Assembly: GCA_030645365.1 (NCBI GenBank)
Contig: JAUSMB010000074.1
Location: 1-49,631 of the forward strand
DNA: 49,631 nt
Origin: Rugosibacter sp.
GTDB taxonomy: Bacteria; Pseudomonadota; Gammaproteobacteria; Burkholderiales; Rhodocyclaceae
Direction: 5' to 3'
Shown here piece by piece: positions 18,398 through 27,602 of the stretch; the stretch's first letter is position 1; the number at the start of each line of letters is the position of its first letter. The notes below the pieces were generated by a model. That model made no database searches, was not told the origin of the DNA, and saw nothing but the letters and a program-made list of their open reading frames with translations. A program made the translations under genes and the position numbers.

Positions 18398-18577
18398 ATG
18401 GCTGTTCAGCAGAATAAAAAATCCCCCTCCAAGCGTGGCATGCATCGCGCACATGATTTCCTGACCGCGCCGGCACTTGCGGTTGAGTCAACGTCAGGCG
18501 AGGTCCATCTTCGCCATCATATTTCGCCTTCTGGCGTTTATCGCGGCAAAAAAGTCATCAAGGCTAAAGGCGAGTAA
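18398..18577 (+). CDS. rpmF: 50S ribosomal protein L32
   Basis: This short reading frame encodes 59 residues: [20 protein letters not shown], continuing with [21 protein letters not shown] and ending [10 protein letters not shown]. This is the typical proteobacterial L32, including the [17 protein letters not shown] N-terminus. A strong ribosome binding site (AAGGAG, 18383-18388) precedes the ATG. The position between yceD and plsX is the conserved one, linking a ribosomal protein to membrane-lipid synthesis. A terminator-like hairpin follows. Confidence 0.98.
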   Translation: MAVQQNKKSPSKRGMHRAHDFLTAPALAVESTSGEVHLRHHISPSGVYRGKKVIKAKGE

Positions 18578-18593
18578 GTTTTCAAGATGAATT

Positions 18594-18629
18594 CAGCCGG
18601 ATGCGAACCCCGTGTCCGGCTGTTTTTTT
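18594..18629 (+). terminator. Terminator/attenuator between rpmF and plsX
   Basis: CAGCCGGA (18594-18601) pairs perfectly with TCCGGCTG (18615-18622) across a 13-base loop, followed by seven T. It would stop or attenuate yceD-rpmF transcription before plsX, whose ATG is only 17 bp further on. Confidence 0.9.
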
Positions 18630-18646
18630 GTCGAGAAACTTGAATC

Positions 18647-19666
18647 ATGGCCATTACCCTGGCGATCGATTGCATGGGGGGCGATCATGGCCCCCAAGTC
18701 ACGTTACCTGCGACATTTGATTTTTTGCGTAAAAATCCCTCGTGTTCCGCTATCTTGGTTGGACCGGAGTTGGTATTGCGCGCTTATGTCACACCGGTTG
18801 AACAAGAGTTTGGGGCACGCATTTCTGTGCACAATGCAACTGAAGTGATTGGTATGGAAGAATCCATCGCCAGTGCATTGCGTAGCAAAAAAGATTCGTC
18901 TATGCGCGTAGCGATCAACCTGGTTAAAGAGGGGGTTGCTCAAGCGGCGGTTTCCGCCGGGAACACCGGCGCATTGATGGCTATTGCGCGCTTTGTGCTA
19001 AAGACCTTGCCGGGTATTGACCGGCCAGCGATTTGCACTGTATTGCCTTCTCGGCGTGGTGCAACCTATGTGCTTGACCTGGGTGCCAATGTTGATTGCA
19101 GCGCCGAGCATTTGTTGCAATTTGGCATCATGGGCGCCATGCTGGCTTCTGCGCTTGAACACAAAGAGCGTCCGAGCGTTGGACTACTCAATATTGGCGA
19201 AGAAGATATCAAGGGCAATGATATCGTTAAGCGTGCCGGTGAGTTATTGCGGCAAAGCGATCTGAATTTTTTTGGCAATGTGGAAGGCAATGATATTTTT
19301 AACGGCACAACAGATGTCGTGGTATGCGATGGCTTTGTTGGCAATGTCACCTTAAAAGCTTCTGAGGGTTTGGCACAAATGATTTCCAGCGGTCTAAAAG
19401 AGGAGTTTTCGCGTTCGATTTTCACCCGGTTGGCTGCTTTAATTGCCATGCCTGTATTGAAATCTTTTCGCCGTCGCTTTGATCACCGTCGTTACAATGG
19501 CGCAAGTTTATTAGGGCTAAAAGGTATCGTGGTTAAAAGTCACGGCTCTGCTGATCGGCTGGCATTTCTATCGGCTTTGACGCGAGCAGCAGAGGCTGCG
19601 CGCCAACAGCTACCGATTAAAATTGCTGAGCGTATGGCTGCCGTATCACCAGCGCCGACTATTTAG
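18647..19666 (+). CDS. plsX: Phosphate acyltransferase
   Basis: PlsX makes acyl-phosphate from acyl-ACP for phosphatidic acid synthesis. The 339-residue protein has the family start [16 protein letters not shown], then [47 protein letters not shown] and [37 protein letters not shown] is the usual C-terminal motif. The last residues (AAVSPAPTI) come from a dispersed-repeat copy at 19638-19665, so the natural C-terminus has been replaced or extended by the repeat. It starts the lipid-synthesis run ahead of fabH. Confidence 0.97.
   Translation: MAITLAIDCMGGDHGPQVTLPATFDFLRKNPSCSAILVGPELVLRAYVTPVEQEFGARISVHNATEVIGMEESIASALRSKKDSSMRVAINLVKEGVAQAAVSAGNTGALMAIARFVLKTLPGIDRPAICTVLPSRRGATYVLDLGANVDCSAEHLLQFGIMGAMLASALEHKERPSVGLLNIGEEDIKGNDIVKRAGELLRQSDLNFFGNVEGNDIFNGTTDVVVCDGFVGNVTLKASEGLAQMISSGLKEEFSRSIFTRLAALIAMPVLKSFRRRFDHRRYNGASLLGLKGIVVKSHGSADRLAFLSALTRAAEAARQQLPIKIAERMAAVSPAPTI
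19638..19665 (-). repeat. Dispersed 28-bp repeat, copy 6 (3' end of plsX)
   Basis: The core GCCGTATCACCAGCGCCGACT (19640-19660) is a perfect reverse-complement match of 21 bases; overall 23 of 28 match. It supplies the last residues AVSPAPTI, with the stop codon just after, so it sits exactly at the end of the gene. Confidence 0.85.
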
Positions 19667-19728
19667 GAGTGATTTTTGCGGTTAATTTTCAACGCGATTA
19701 ATCGTTCGCCGTTTAAAGGCTTATAGCA

Positions 19729-20697
19729 ATGATCTTTACGCGTATTACAGGCACAGGCAGCTATTTGCCTGGTCAACCCGTCAGTAACCAAGCGCTAATC
19801 GCTTTGCACGCGCTCGATTCGTCCGATGACTGGGTATCCGAGCGCACAGGCATTCGCGCCCGACATATCGCCGCAGTCGGTGAGACCAGCAGCGATTTGG
19901 CTTTTCATGCTTGCCAGCGGGCGCTTGCTGCTGCAGGACGCTCAGCGAATGACGTTGATTTAATCATTGTGGCAACATCAACCCCAGACTACATTTTCCC
20001 CAGTACAGCCGCCTTGTTGCAGAAGAAGCTTGGCATTACCAATGGCGCCCCGGCATTCGATGTGCAGGCAGTGTGTAGCGGGTTTGTCTATGCGTTGAGT
20101 GTGGCAGAAAAATTTATTCGGTCAGGCTCACATCGATGCGCATTGATTGTGGGTAGCGAAGTTTTTTCGCGCATTATGGATTGGTCGGACCGCGGAACTT
20201 GTGTTTTATTCGGCGATGGCGCGGGTGCGGTCGTACTTGAAGCGTCAAATAGCCCCGGAGTTTTAGCCACAGCACTGCATGCCGATGGCAGTCATGCCGA
20301 CATGCTCTCTGTTCCAGGCCAAATTTGTGGTGGGCAGGTGACTGGTGATCCATTTTTGCGAATGGATGGTCAGGCAGTATTCAAGTTTGCAGTTAAGGTG
20401 CTTACCGAAGTAGCCAACGAGGTTTTGCATGCAGCTGGCTTGACGGTTGATCAGCTTGACTGGCTTATTCCGCATCAGGCGAATGTGCGGATATTGCAAT
20501 CGACTGCAAAAAAACTGGGGTTGCCTAGTGAAAAATGTATCGTGACAGTCGATCACCACGGTAATACCTCTGCGGCATCTATTCCCCTGGCGCTTGATGA
20601 AGCAGTATGTCAAGGGCGCGTACAACCAGGTCAAAATCTGCTGCTGGAGGGTGTGGGTGGTGGGTTTACCTGGGGTGCTGTACTTCTTACCTTCTGA
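19729..20697 (+). CDS. fabH: 3-oxoacyl-ACP synthase III (KAS III)
   Basis: FabH condenses acetyl-CoA with malonyl-ACP to start fatty-acid synthesis. The 322-residue protein has the complete triad: Cys116 in [12 protein letters not shown], His249 in IPHQANVRI and Asn279 in [28 protein letters not shown] near the N-terminus is the family signature, and [13 protein letters not shown] is the usual C-terminus. The length is normal (E. coli 317). It lies 62 bp after plsX and 25 bp before fabD. Confidence 0.98.
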   Translation: MIFTRITGTGSYLPGQPVSNQALIALHALDSSDDWVSERTGIRARHIAAVGETSSDLAFHACQRALAAAGRSANDVDLIIVATSTPDYIFPSTAALLQKKLGITNGAPAFDVQAVCSGFVYALSVAEKFIRSGSHRCALIVGSEVFSRIMDWSDRGTCVLFGDGAGAVVLEASNSPGVLATALHADGSHADMLSVPGQICGGQVTGDPFLRMDGQAVFKFAVKVLTEVANEVLHAAGLTVDQLDWLIPHQANVRILQSTAKKLGLPSEKCIVTVDHHGNTSAASIPLALDEAVCQGRVQPGQNLLLEGVGGGFTWGAVLLTF

Positions 20698-20722
20698 ATC
20701 CTGAGTATTCGAGATCATCATA

Positions 20723-21658
20723 ATGAAATTTGCACTTGTTTTTCCTGGTCAAGGCTCGCAATCGCTACGCATGATGGCGCATTACGGTGATGCCAGCATA
20801 ATACGGACTACGTTCGATGAAGCTTCGTCTGCACTGGGTCGCGATCTTTGGCAGTTGGCGACTGAGGGCCCAGCAGAGGCTTTAAATCAGACCGTAAATA
20901 CGCAACCCTTGATGCTTACCGCGGGGGTAGCTATCTACCGCTTGTGGCTGGAAAAAGGCGGTGTGCGACCCACTGTCATGGCGGGACATAGCCTGGGTGA
21001 GTATTCTGCGCTAGTGGCAGCGGGTGTCATTTCGCTCAAGGATGCCGTGCCCCTGGTTGAGCTTCGTGCGCAAGCAATGCAAGAAGCAGTAGCGCCCGGA
21101 GAAGGTGCAATGGCAGCCATATTGGGCCTGGATGCGGAGGCAGTGATTGCGGCTTGCGCTGAAGCGGCGCAGGGCCAGGTTGTCCAGGCGGTTAATTTCA
21201 ATGAGCCCAAGCAAACGGTCATCGCGGGGCATAAGGCTGCTGTCGAGCGGGCCGCCGAGGCGGCCAAGGCCAAAGGCGCAAAACGGGCGTTGATGCTGCC
21301 TGTTTCTGCCCCTTTTCATTGCAGCTTGATGCTGCCAGCTGCTGAAAAATTGCGTGTGCGTTTAGCGCAGACAAGTTTTTCAGCTCCGCAAATTCCTGTG
21401 CTGAATAATGTCGACGTTGTTCCGCTAACCGATCAAGACGCCATTAAAGAAGCCCTGGTGCGCCAAGCGGCCTCCCCCGTGCGCTGGGTTGAGACCATGC
21501 AGGTAATGCGGCAAATGGGGGTTACCCATGTGATTGAGTGCGGTCCGGGCAAAGTGCTATCAGGCCTGGCCAAGCGGTGCGATGAAAATCTCACGGGGGT
21601 AGCTATGGCAGATAGCTCCGGAATGGACGCTGCATTAACATTACTGAGTACGCACTGA
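20723..21658 (+). CDS. fabD: Malonyl-CoA:ACP transacylase
   Basis: FabD moves malonyl groups from CoA to ACP. The 311-residue protein begins MKFALVFPGQGSQ, has the nucleophile Ser90 in MAGHSLGEYSALVAAG, and a His in the conserved VSAPFHCSLM segment. The arginine region around EAMQEAVAPGEGAMAA is normal. The length matches the family (about 310). It lies in the fabH-fabD-fabG series with 8 bp before fabG. Confidence 0.98.
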   Translation: MKFALVFPGQGSQSLRMMAHYGDASIIRTTFDEASSALGRDLWQLATEGPAEALNQTVNTQPLMLTAGVAIYRLWLEKGGVRPTVMAGHSLGEYSALVAAGVISLKDAVPLVELRAQAMQEAVAPGEGAMAAILGLDAEAVIAACAEAAQGQVVQAVNFNEPKQTVIAGHKAAVERAAEAAKAKGAKRALMLPVSAPFHCSLMLPAAEKLRVRLAQTSFSAPQIPVLNNVDVVPLTDQDAIKEALVRQAASPVRWVETMQVMRQMGVTHVIECGPGKVLSGLAKRCDENLTGVAMADSSGMDAALTLLSTH

Positions 21659-21666
21659 GGTAGAGC

Positions 21667-22413
21667 ATGAATGATTTGCATGGGCAGGTTGTATTAGTCA
21701 CTGGAGCATCGCGCGGCTTAGGACGGTCGATTGCATTAGCGCTTGGGGCACATGGGGCAACTGTTATCGGTACAGCGACGTCTGCTGCTGGTGCGGAGGA
21801 GATTCAGAAAACACTTGATGCAGCCAACATTATGGGCTGGGGTGCTGTTGCCGACGTGACAGACGCTGCGCTGTGCGAAGCCCTGCTAGACGAGATTGAA
21901 ACTAAGTTTGGTACGGTTTCTGTGCTTGTCAATAATGCCGGAATCACTCGCGACAACCTCGCTCTGCGCATGAAAGAGGAGGAGTGGGATGACGTAATGG
22001 AAACAAACCTGAAAGCGGTGTTTCGCCTTTCGAAGCTCGTCATGCGCGGCATGATGAAAGCGCGATTTGGTCGCATCATCAACATTACTTCGGTCGTGGG
22101 CGAAGCGGGTAATCCGGGTCAGGCAAACTACGCAGCAGCCAAAGCCGGCGTGGCAGGCATGAGCCGCGCGCTAGCACATGAGCTGGGTAGCCGTAATATC
22201 ACGGTCAATTGCATTGCGCCAGGATTTATTGATACCGATATGACCCGTGCGCTGCCCGAAGCGCAACGTGATGCACTGCTTAAAAAAATTCCCTTGGGCC
22301 GTCTTGGACGACCAGAAGAGGTTGCGGCGACGGTGGTTTTTTTGGCCTCACCGCACGCTGGATACATTACAGGCAGCACAATCAATGTAAATGGTGGCAT
22401 GTATATGGTCTGA
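21667..22413 (+). CDS. fabG: 3-oxoacyl-ACP reductase
   Basis: FabG reduces 3-oxoacyl-ACP with NADPH. This 248-residue short-chain dehydrogenase has the cofactor motif TGASRGLGRSIALALG, the NNAG motif, and the catalytic Ser142, Tyr155 and Lys159 (NITSVVGEAGNPGQANYAAAK). GRPEEVAATVVFLASPHAGYITG and the C-terminal INVNGGMYMV are typical. It is preceded by GAGGTAGAGC as ribosome binding site. A hairpin with a T-rich tail begins at the stop codon. Confidence 0.98.
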   Translation: MNDLHGQVVLVTGASRGLGRSIALALGAHGATVIGTATSAAGAEEIQKTLDAANIMGWGAVADVTDAALCEALLDEIETKFGTVSVLVNNAGITRDNLALRMKEEEWDDVMETNLKAVFRLSKLVMRGMMKARFGRIINITSVVGEAGNPGQANYAAAKAGVAGMSRALAHELGSRNITVNCIAPGFIDTDMTRALPEAQRDALLKKIPLGRLGRPEEVAATVVFLASPHAGYITGSTINVNGGMYMV

Positions 22414-22440
22414 TTTCTTCAAAGAAGTCAGTTCTTTTTG
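22410..22440 (+). terminator. Terminator/attenuator between fabG and acpP
   Basis: CTGATTTCTT (22410-22419) pairs with AAGAAGTCAG (22422-22431) with one G-U pair, followed by TTCTTTTTG. It begins inside the fabG stop codon. It suggests partial termination, with acpP expressed separately from its own promoter, as acpP needs far more protein than fabG. Confidence 0.7.
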
Positions 22441-22491
22441 TTAAACTAGGCAAGTTTTTAATAACCGATAAATCTGGGAAGGAATTTCAAT

Positions 22492-22731
22492 ATGGATAAC
22501 ATCGAACAACGCGTCAAAAAAATCGTAGCGGAGCAACTTGGTGTGAATGAAGCCGACATTAAAAACGAATCTTCGTTTGTAGACGATTTGGGCGCTGACT
22601 CCCTGGATACCGTTGAGCTGGTCATGGCGCTAGAAGAAGAGTTCGAATGCGAGATTCCGGATGAGGATGCAGAAAAAATTACCAGCGTTCAACAAGCGAT
22701 TGACTACGTCAATTCCAATCTAAAAAAATAA
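22492..22731 (+). CDS. acpP: Acyl carrier protein
   Basis: The 79-residue acidic protein carries growing acyl chains on 4'-phosphopantetheine attached to Ser37 in the [12 protein letters not shown] motif. The sequence [18 protein letters not shown] and the [20 protein letters not shown] helix are typical. The ribosome binding site (GGAAGGA, 22478-22484) is strong, in keeping with high expression. AcpS, which adds the pantetheine, is encoded at 36923. Confidence 0.99.
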   Translation: MDNIEQRVKKIVAEQLGVNEADIKNESSFVDDLGADSLDTVELVMALEEEFECEIPDEDAEKITSVQQAIDYVNSNLKK

Positions 22732-22774
22732 AACAAGTTTCACCCATCACTACTTTTCATTTCGGGAGTCACTC

Positions 22775-24037
22775 GTGCCAGATGTGTCACTTGCGCCATC
22801 TACTTCACGGCGTCGCGTAGTTGTTACCGGCCTGGGCCTTGTATCTCCCGTGGGTAACTCTGTTCCCGAGGCTTGGGCGAATATCATCGCCGGGAAAAGT
22901 GGCATCGGATTGATTACGCGATTTGACGCATCAGCCATATCTGTGCAGATTGCTGGCGAAGTGAAAGATTTTGATGTCGCTACCTATCTATCGGTCAAGG
23001 AAGCACGCCGAATGGATACATTTATCCATTACGGTATGGCGGCTGGCATTCAGGCAGTGCGTGATTCTGGTATTGAGGTCACCGATGAAAATGCGGATCG
23101 CATTGGCGTGAATATCGGCTCGGGCATTGGTGGTTTGCCAATGATTGAAGAAACCCACAATGATTTTCTGGCCGGTGGGCCACGCAAAATTTCACCTTTT
23201 TTTATTCCTAGCACCATTATCAATATGATCTCTGGCAATTTATCGATCATGTATGGAATGAAGGGGCCGAATATTTCTGTTGTGACGGCCTGTAGCACAG
23301 GTTTACATGCTATTGGTTTATCTGCACGCATGATTGAATATGGTGATGCCGATGTGATGGTGTGTGGCGGCTCAGAAGCATCTGTTACGCCGCTGGCGAT
23401 TGGTGGTTTTGCCTCGGCCAAAGCGCTATCAACGCGTAATGATGATCCAACGACAGCAAGTCGTCCGTGGGATAAAGCGCGCGATGGTTTTGTGCTGGGT
23501 GAAGGTGCGGGCGTCATGGTGCTGGAAGAATATGAACATGCCAAGCGGCGAGGTGCGAAAATTTATGCCGAGCTCACCGGTTTTGGCATGGCCGCAGATG
23601 CCTTTCACATGACCGCGCCCGATACGGATGGCCCTAAGCGCAGCATGCAAAACGCCATGAAAAACGCGGGCGTTAATGCGGATGATGTGCAATATTTGAA
23701 TGCCCACGGCACCTCAACGCCGCTAGGTGATAAAAATGAAACCGAAGCCATTAAATTGGCTTTTGGTCATGATGTTGCCCAGCGGTTAGTGGTTAATTCC
23801 ACCAAGTCGATGACCGGACATTTGCTCGGTGGGGCAGGGGGGATTGAGTCAATCTTTACTGTGCTGGCAATTCATCATCAGATCAGCCCGCCGACGATCA
23901 ATATTTTCGACCAAGACCCTGAATGCGATCTCGATTACTGTGCCAACACCGCGCGGCCTATGAAAATTGATGTCGCGATGAAAAATAATTTTGGCTTCGG
24001 TGGCACGAACGGCACACTTATTTTTCAAAAAATTTAG
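22775..24037 (+). CDS. fabF: 3-oxoacyl-ACP synthase II (KAS II)
   Basis: FabF elongates acyl-ACP, including the palmitoleate to cis-vaccenate step. The 420-residue protein has catalytic Cys173 in VTACSTGLHA, His311 in LNAHGTSTPLGD and His349 in MTGHLLGGAGG. The frame starts with GTG 22775, preceded by CGGGAG (22763-22768); the conserved part begins at RRVVVTGLGLVSPVG. The N-terminal extension of about ten residues is not conserved in the family. It ends the fatty-acid series, 12 bp before the ygfX-like gene. Confidence 0.98.
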   Translation: MPDVSLAPSTSRRRVVVTGLGLVSPVGNSVPEAWANIIAGKSGIGLITRFDASAISVQIAGEVKDFDVATYLSVKEARRMDTFIHYGMAAGIQAVRDSGIEVTDENADRIGVNIGSGIGGLPMIEETHNDFLAGGPRKISPFFIPSTIINMISGNLSIMYGMKGPNISVVTACSTGLHAIGLSARMIEYGDADVMVCGGSEASVTPLAIGGFASAKALSTRNDDPTTASRPWDKARDGFVLGEGAGVMVLEEYEHAKRRGAKIYAELTGFGMAADAFHMTAPDTDGPKRSMQNAMKNAGVNADDVQYLNAHGTSTPLGDKNETEAIKLAFGHDVAQRLVVNSTKSMTGHLLGGAGGIESIFTVLAIHHQISPPTINIFDQDPECDLDYCANTARPMKIDVAMKNNFGFGGTNGTLIFQKI

Positions 24038-24049
24038 CTATTCATTGCG

Positions 24050-24520
24050 ATGAAGCCTGTCGCAAAGATTTCTATTCATGTCAGGCCATCTTATTTTTTG
24101 AGGCGCTTGGTGTGGCTTGCGCATGTTGTTGCGGTCTGTATCGTTTTAAGCAGCAATATCTCCAGCGTGTTGCAAGGGGCTTTGTTATTGTTGACTGGTT
24201 TCTCATGGATGAAACAAGTGGGCATGGCAGCAGCAGAAAAAAGCACAACCACGCTCACTTTGCATAGCGATAACCGAATTGAAAAATTCTTGAATCCGCT
24301 ATTGGTGAGTGGCGTTGGCGATACGGCGAGTATCGCAACAAATGACATGGTTTTGCACCCACATACGACTGTTTTGCCATTCTTGGTTATCTTGCTTTAC
24401 CGGCAAAAAAATCGTTTGAAATCGCTGGTCTTGCTCAAGGATAGCCTTTCGGCAGAAGACTTTCGTCAGTTATGTCTTTGGCTACGTTGGCGTATTAAGA
24501 AATTTCCGCCTAAACAATAA
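24050..24520 (+). CDS. YgfX-like small membrane protein
   Basis: The 156-residue protein has two closely spaced hydrophobic segments near the N-terminus (VWLAHVVAVCIVL and GALLLLTGFSWM). A beta-rich soluble part follows, ending in a basic tail with LSAEDFRQLCLWLRWR. The layout and the C-terminal L.D.LS...FR.L...LRW pattern fit the YgfX (CptA, DUF1434) family, described as affecting MreB/FtsZ or flavinylation in E. coli. The assignment is tentative. The GVGDTASIA stretch (24308-24332) resembles the dispersed repeat weakly. It faces nadB tail to tail. Confidence 0.6.
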   Translation: MKPVAKISIHVRPSYFLRRLVWLAHVVAVCIVLSSNISSVLQGALLLLTGFSWMKQVGMAAAEKSTTTLTLHSDNRIEKFLNPLLVSGVGDTASIATNDMVLHPHTTVLPFLVILLYRQKNRLKSLVLLKDSLSAEDFRQLCLWLRWRIKKFPPKQ

Positions 24521-24534
24521 CCTATCCATCCTTT

Positions 24535-26112
24535 TCATCCGTGTTGATAAGGATGAAGAACAGTATCCAGCGCGCGTGGCAATGTCTCAGGATAGTCACG
24601 GCTAAAGTGCAGCCCGCGACTTTCATGGCGACATTGCGCGCTTTTCACAATGAGACGGGCAGTCAGAACCAGATTACGCAGTTCAATGAGATCGTTACTG
24701 ATGCGAAAATTTTCGTAGTATTCGCTGATTTCTTTTTCCAGCAGGATGATGCGATGCATCGCACGTTCCAGGCGTTTATTGGTACGCACGATACCGACGT
24801 AATCCCACATGAATCTGCGCAATTCTGCCCAATTGTGCGAAATAACAATTTCTTCATCGGCATCGCGCACGCGACTTTCATCCCACTGCGGCAAGGTGAG
24901 CTTAGGCTTGGGTGTGGTTTCCCTGATAGATTGCGCTGCTGCGGCTGAAAAAACCACGCATTCCAGCAAGGAATTTGAGGCGAGTCGATTCGCGCCATGC
25001 AGCCCGGTAAAGGTAGTTTCACCAATCGCATACAGGCCGGGTAAATCGGTTCGCGCTCCCATATCAGTCACAATCCCGCCGCAAGCGTAGTGGGCGGCAG
25101 GCACAACAGGGATGGGCTCTTTGGTGATATCAATACCGAGAGCCAGGCAGTGTGCATAGATGGTGGGAAAGTGCTCTTTGAGAAAATTCGCGGGTTTATG
25201 CGTCATATCAAGAAAAACGCAATCCACGCCATGGCGTTTCATCTCGAAATCGATGGTGCGCGCGACAATATCGCGTGGGGCTAACTCAGCGCGCGGATCA
25301 TAATTAGGCATGAAGCGGGTGCCGTCGGGTAAGCGCAGCAGACCGCCTTCGCCGCGCAAGGCTTCAGAAATCAGAAAAGATTTGGCGTGAGGGTGATACA
25401 GGCATGTTGGATGAAATTGAACGAATTCCATATTGGCAACCCGACAACCTGCACGCCAGGCCATAGCAACGCCGTCTCCCGTTGCAGTATCGGGGTTGGT
25501 CGTGTAAAGATAAACCTTCCCAATCCCACCTGTTGCCAATACGGTATGGTCAGCACCGATGGTGACGACAGCGTCGTTCTGAATATCAAGCACATAGGCA
25601 CCCAGGCAGCGATTAGGGTTTGCCTCGAGTCGGCTGGAGGTAACAAGATCTACCGCAATATGCTGCTCTAAGACGGTGATCTGCGGATGCTGTCGGATCT
25701 GATCGGTAAGCGTGTTCTGCACGGCTTTGCCTGTCGCATCGGCCGCATGAATGATTCGTCGTTTCCCATGACCGCCTTCGCGGGTGAGATGAAATCCAAA
25801 GGATGAGTCGTCGCGAGTAAAAGGCACACCGCGGGCCATGAGCCAGTCAATGGCTTCATGGCTATGCTCGACAACAAAGCGTGTTGCAGTGGGATCGCAT
25901 AAACCAGCGCCCGCAGTCAGCGTATCGGCAATATGCGCATCAACAGTATCGCCTTCATCCAGGACGGCAGCTATGCCACCTTGTGCCCAGGCAGAAGCTG
26001 AGTCTCCCAGTGTTTTTTTTGTTACTAGCGCCACACGATGGGTATCTGCCAAGCGAAGTGCCAATGACTGGCCCGCGAGTCCACTACCGATAATGAGGAC
26101 ATCAAAGTACAT
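24535..26112 (-). CDS. nadB: L-aspartate oxidase
   Basis: NadB oxidises L-aspartate to iminoaspartate, the first step of NAD synthesis, using FAD. The approximately 525-residue protein has the dinucleotide motif YFDVLIIGSGLAGQSLALRL, SAWAQGGIAAV, and HGANRLASNSLLECVVF, all typical of the succinate dehydrogenase/NadB flavoprotein family. The catalytic region REGGHGKRRIIHAADATG is intact. ATG 26112 is chosen because the protein then begins at the conserved FAD motif; ATG 26148 would add 12 lysine- and glutamine-rich residues. nadA and nadC are not in the window. It is divergent from rpoE. Confidence 0.96.
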   Translation of the reverse strand: MYFDVLIIGSGLAGQSLALRLADTHRVALVTKKTLGDSASAWAQGGIAAVLDEGDTVDAHIADTLTAGAGLCDPTATRFVVEHSHEAIDWLMARGVPFTRDDSSFGFHLTREGGHGKRRIIHAADATGKAVQNTLTDQIRQHPQITVLEQHIAVDLVTSSRLEANPNRCLGAYVLDIQNDAVVTIGADHTVLATGGIGKVYLYTTNPDTATGDGVAMAWRAGCRVANMEFVQFHPTCLYHPHAKSFLISEALRGEGGLLRLPDGTRFMPNYDPRAELAPRDIVARTIDFEMKRHGVDCVFLDMTHKPANFLKEHFPTIYAHCLALGIDITKEPIPVVPAAHYACGGIVTDMGARTDLPGLYAIGETTFTGLHGANRLASNSLLECVVFSAAAAQSIRETTPKPKLTLPQWDESRVRDADEEIVISHNWAELRRFMWDYVGIVRTNKRLERAMHRIILLEKEISEYYENFRISNDLIELRNLVLTARLIVKSAQCRHESRGLHFSRDYPETLPRALDTVLHPYQHG

Positions 26113-26177
26113 GATGGCCTTTTGTTCCTTCTGTGCTTTTTGTTTCATGGGGCGGAACTATATCATTCATCAAGCGG

Positions 26178-26205
26178 GGAACTATTCAGCCACAATAAAG
26201 TCTCT
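26178..26205 (+). promoter_or_regulatory. Putative sigma-E promoter upstream of rpoE
   Basis: GGAACTA (26178-26184), a 15-bp spacer and GTCTCT (26200-26205) match the sigma-E consensus GGAACTT-N15-GTCTGA closely in both boxes and exactly in spacing. It is about 165 bp upstream of the rpoE ATG. This predicts the usual autoregulation of rpoE-rseA-mucB-rseC-degP. Confidence 0.65.
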
Positions 26206-26370
26206 GTTCTCAGTAATGGTTTATTGAAGCCAGTGGATTACCAGGGTTGCACAAGCGTGGTGGATACATAGGACACTCAACATGAAATGGGCAGATTGGC
26301 TTGATATACTGACCAGCAGACAGATTGGCTGCAAAATTTTGTTTTTAAGCGGAATCAAAGCACAAAGCCC

Positions 26371-26970
26371 ATGGGAGATCGTGAAGCAGATCGGATACTT
26401 GTTGAACGTGTCCAAGCTGGCGACAAGCAAGCTTTCGGATTATTGGTCACCAAGTATCAGCGCAAGCTTGCGCGGCTGGTGTCGCGCATGGTGCGTGATC
26501 CGGCGGAGGTGGAAGATATTGTGCAAGACAGTTTCATTCGCGCATACAAGGCGCTGCCAAACTTTCGTAACGATAGTGCTTTCTATACCTGGTTGTATCG
26601 GATTGGCGTTAATACAGCTAAAAACTGGCTGGTTACTCATGGCAGACGAGCACAGCTGACCTCAACAACAGATGGTGAAGATGCTGAAAATTACGATGAA
26701 CCTGAATTGCTGCGAAATAATGAAACTCCTGAGCGATTGCTCATGACCAAACAAATTGGCGAAACAGTCAATGCCGTCGTGGAAACCCTGCCCGAAGATT
26801 TGCGCACCGCTTTGACGTTACGTGAAATTGAAGGCTTGTCGTATGAAGAAATTGCTGATGTGATGGATTGCCCGATTGGTACAGTGCGCTCGCGAATTTT
26901 TCGTGCACGCGATGCGATTGCATTGAAGTTGCGGCCTTTGCTTGATACGACGGCCGAGAAGCGTTGGTAA
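26371..26970 (+). CDS. rpoE: RNA polymerase sigma factor RpoE (sigma-E/AlgU)
   Basis: This 199-residue ECF sigma factor controls the extracytoplasmic stress response. Region 2 is visible in DKQAFGLLVTKYQRKLARLV and AEVEDIVQDSFIRAYKAL, and region 4 in LPEDLRTALTLREIEGLSYE and CPIGTVRSRIFRARDAI. The length (E. coli 191, Pseudomonas AlgU 193) is normal. It is followed by anti-sigma genes rseA and mucB, the standard arrangement, and has a sigma-E promoter match upstream. Confidence 0.98.
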   Translation: MGDREADRILVERVQAGDKQAFGLLVTKYQRKLARLVSRMVRDPAEVEDIVQDSFIRAYKALPNFRNDSAFYTWLYRIGVNTAKNWLVTHGRRAQLTSTTDGEDAENYDEPELLRNNETPERLLMTKQIGETVNAVVETLPEDLRTALTLREIEGLSYEEIADVMDCPIGTVRSRIFRARDAIALKLRPLLDTTAEKRW

Positions 26971-27017
26971 CCCAGAGATTTTTTTGTTGTTTGTAGTAAA
27001 TGTGCGAGGATAAGGCA

Positions 27018-27602
27018 ATGAAAACACATATTTCCGCCTTGATGGATGGAGAGCTCGAAGCCGATGAGGCCAATGGTGTGGTGTCGACTTTATCGCGCGA
27101 CAAGGAACAAAAAAATATTTGGTGTCTTTACCATGTTATGGGGGATGCCATGCGGCATGAACCTGACTTAACGATTGATGTAAGCCGCCGAGTGATGGCT
27201 GCGCTATCGCTGGAGCCCACGATATTATCGCCCCACCCGAAGCGCAGTGCTAGCCACTGGCAACGCCCTATCATGGCACTTGCGGCTTCTGCGGCAGGTG
27301 TTGCCGTAGTGGCATGGGTTGCCCTGGCTCCAGTTCAATTGCCTGTTGGCTCATTGATCGCGGCTAACCAGTCGATCATCTCCCCAACTGTACCCGTCCT
27401 GGCAATTGTGCCCTCCAGTACCACAGGTAATAAGGCTGTCACGTCTCGTGTTTCGGCACCGGCTTTATCCACCGTCGCCGATGCAAAACAAGCCGCGCGG
27501 TTGCAGGAATATCTCATGGCGCATCAAGCTTATGAGGGCGGGGCGCTAGTTGACGGTGCAAATCATATTCGTGCTGTGTCAGTTTTGGATACTAATCGCT
27601 AA
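27018..27602 (+). CDS. rseA: Sigma-E negative regulator RseA (anti-sigma factor)
   Basis: The 194-residue protein has the N-terminal RseA/MucA anti-sigma domain (MKTHISALMDGELEADEANG). This is followed by a single membrane segment near residues 87-105 (PIMALAASAAGVAVVAWVAL) and a periplasmic tail with a YLMAHQAYEGG motif. It binds RpoE in the cytoplasm, and stepwise cleavage by DegS and RseP releases the sigma factor. ATG 27018 is chosen because AGGATAAGG precedes it and it begins the conserved domain. The stop overlaps the mucB start by one base (TAATG). Confidence 0.93.
   Translation: MKTHISALMDGELEADEANGVVSTLSRDKEQKNIWCLYHVMGDAMRHEPDLTIDVSRRVMAALSLEPTILSPHPKRSASHWQRPIMALAASAAGVAVVAWVALAPVQLPVGSLIAANQSIISPTVPVLAIVPSSTTGNKAVTSRVSAPALSTVADAKQAARLQEYLMAHQAYEGGALVDGANHIRAVSVLDTNR

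Noticed and set aside
24308..24332. GVGDTASIA stretch in the ygfX-like gene similar to the dispersed repeat
   Set aside because: It needs a gap and several mismatches; too weak to count as a copy, though it could be a decayed one.
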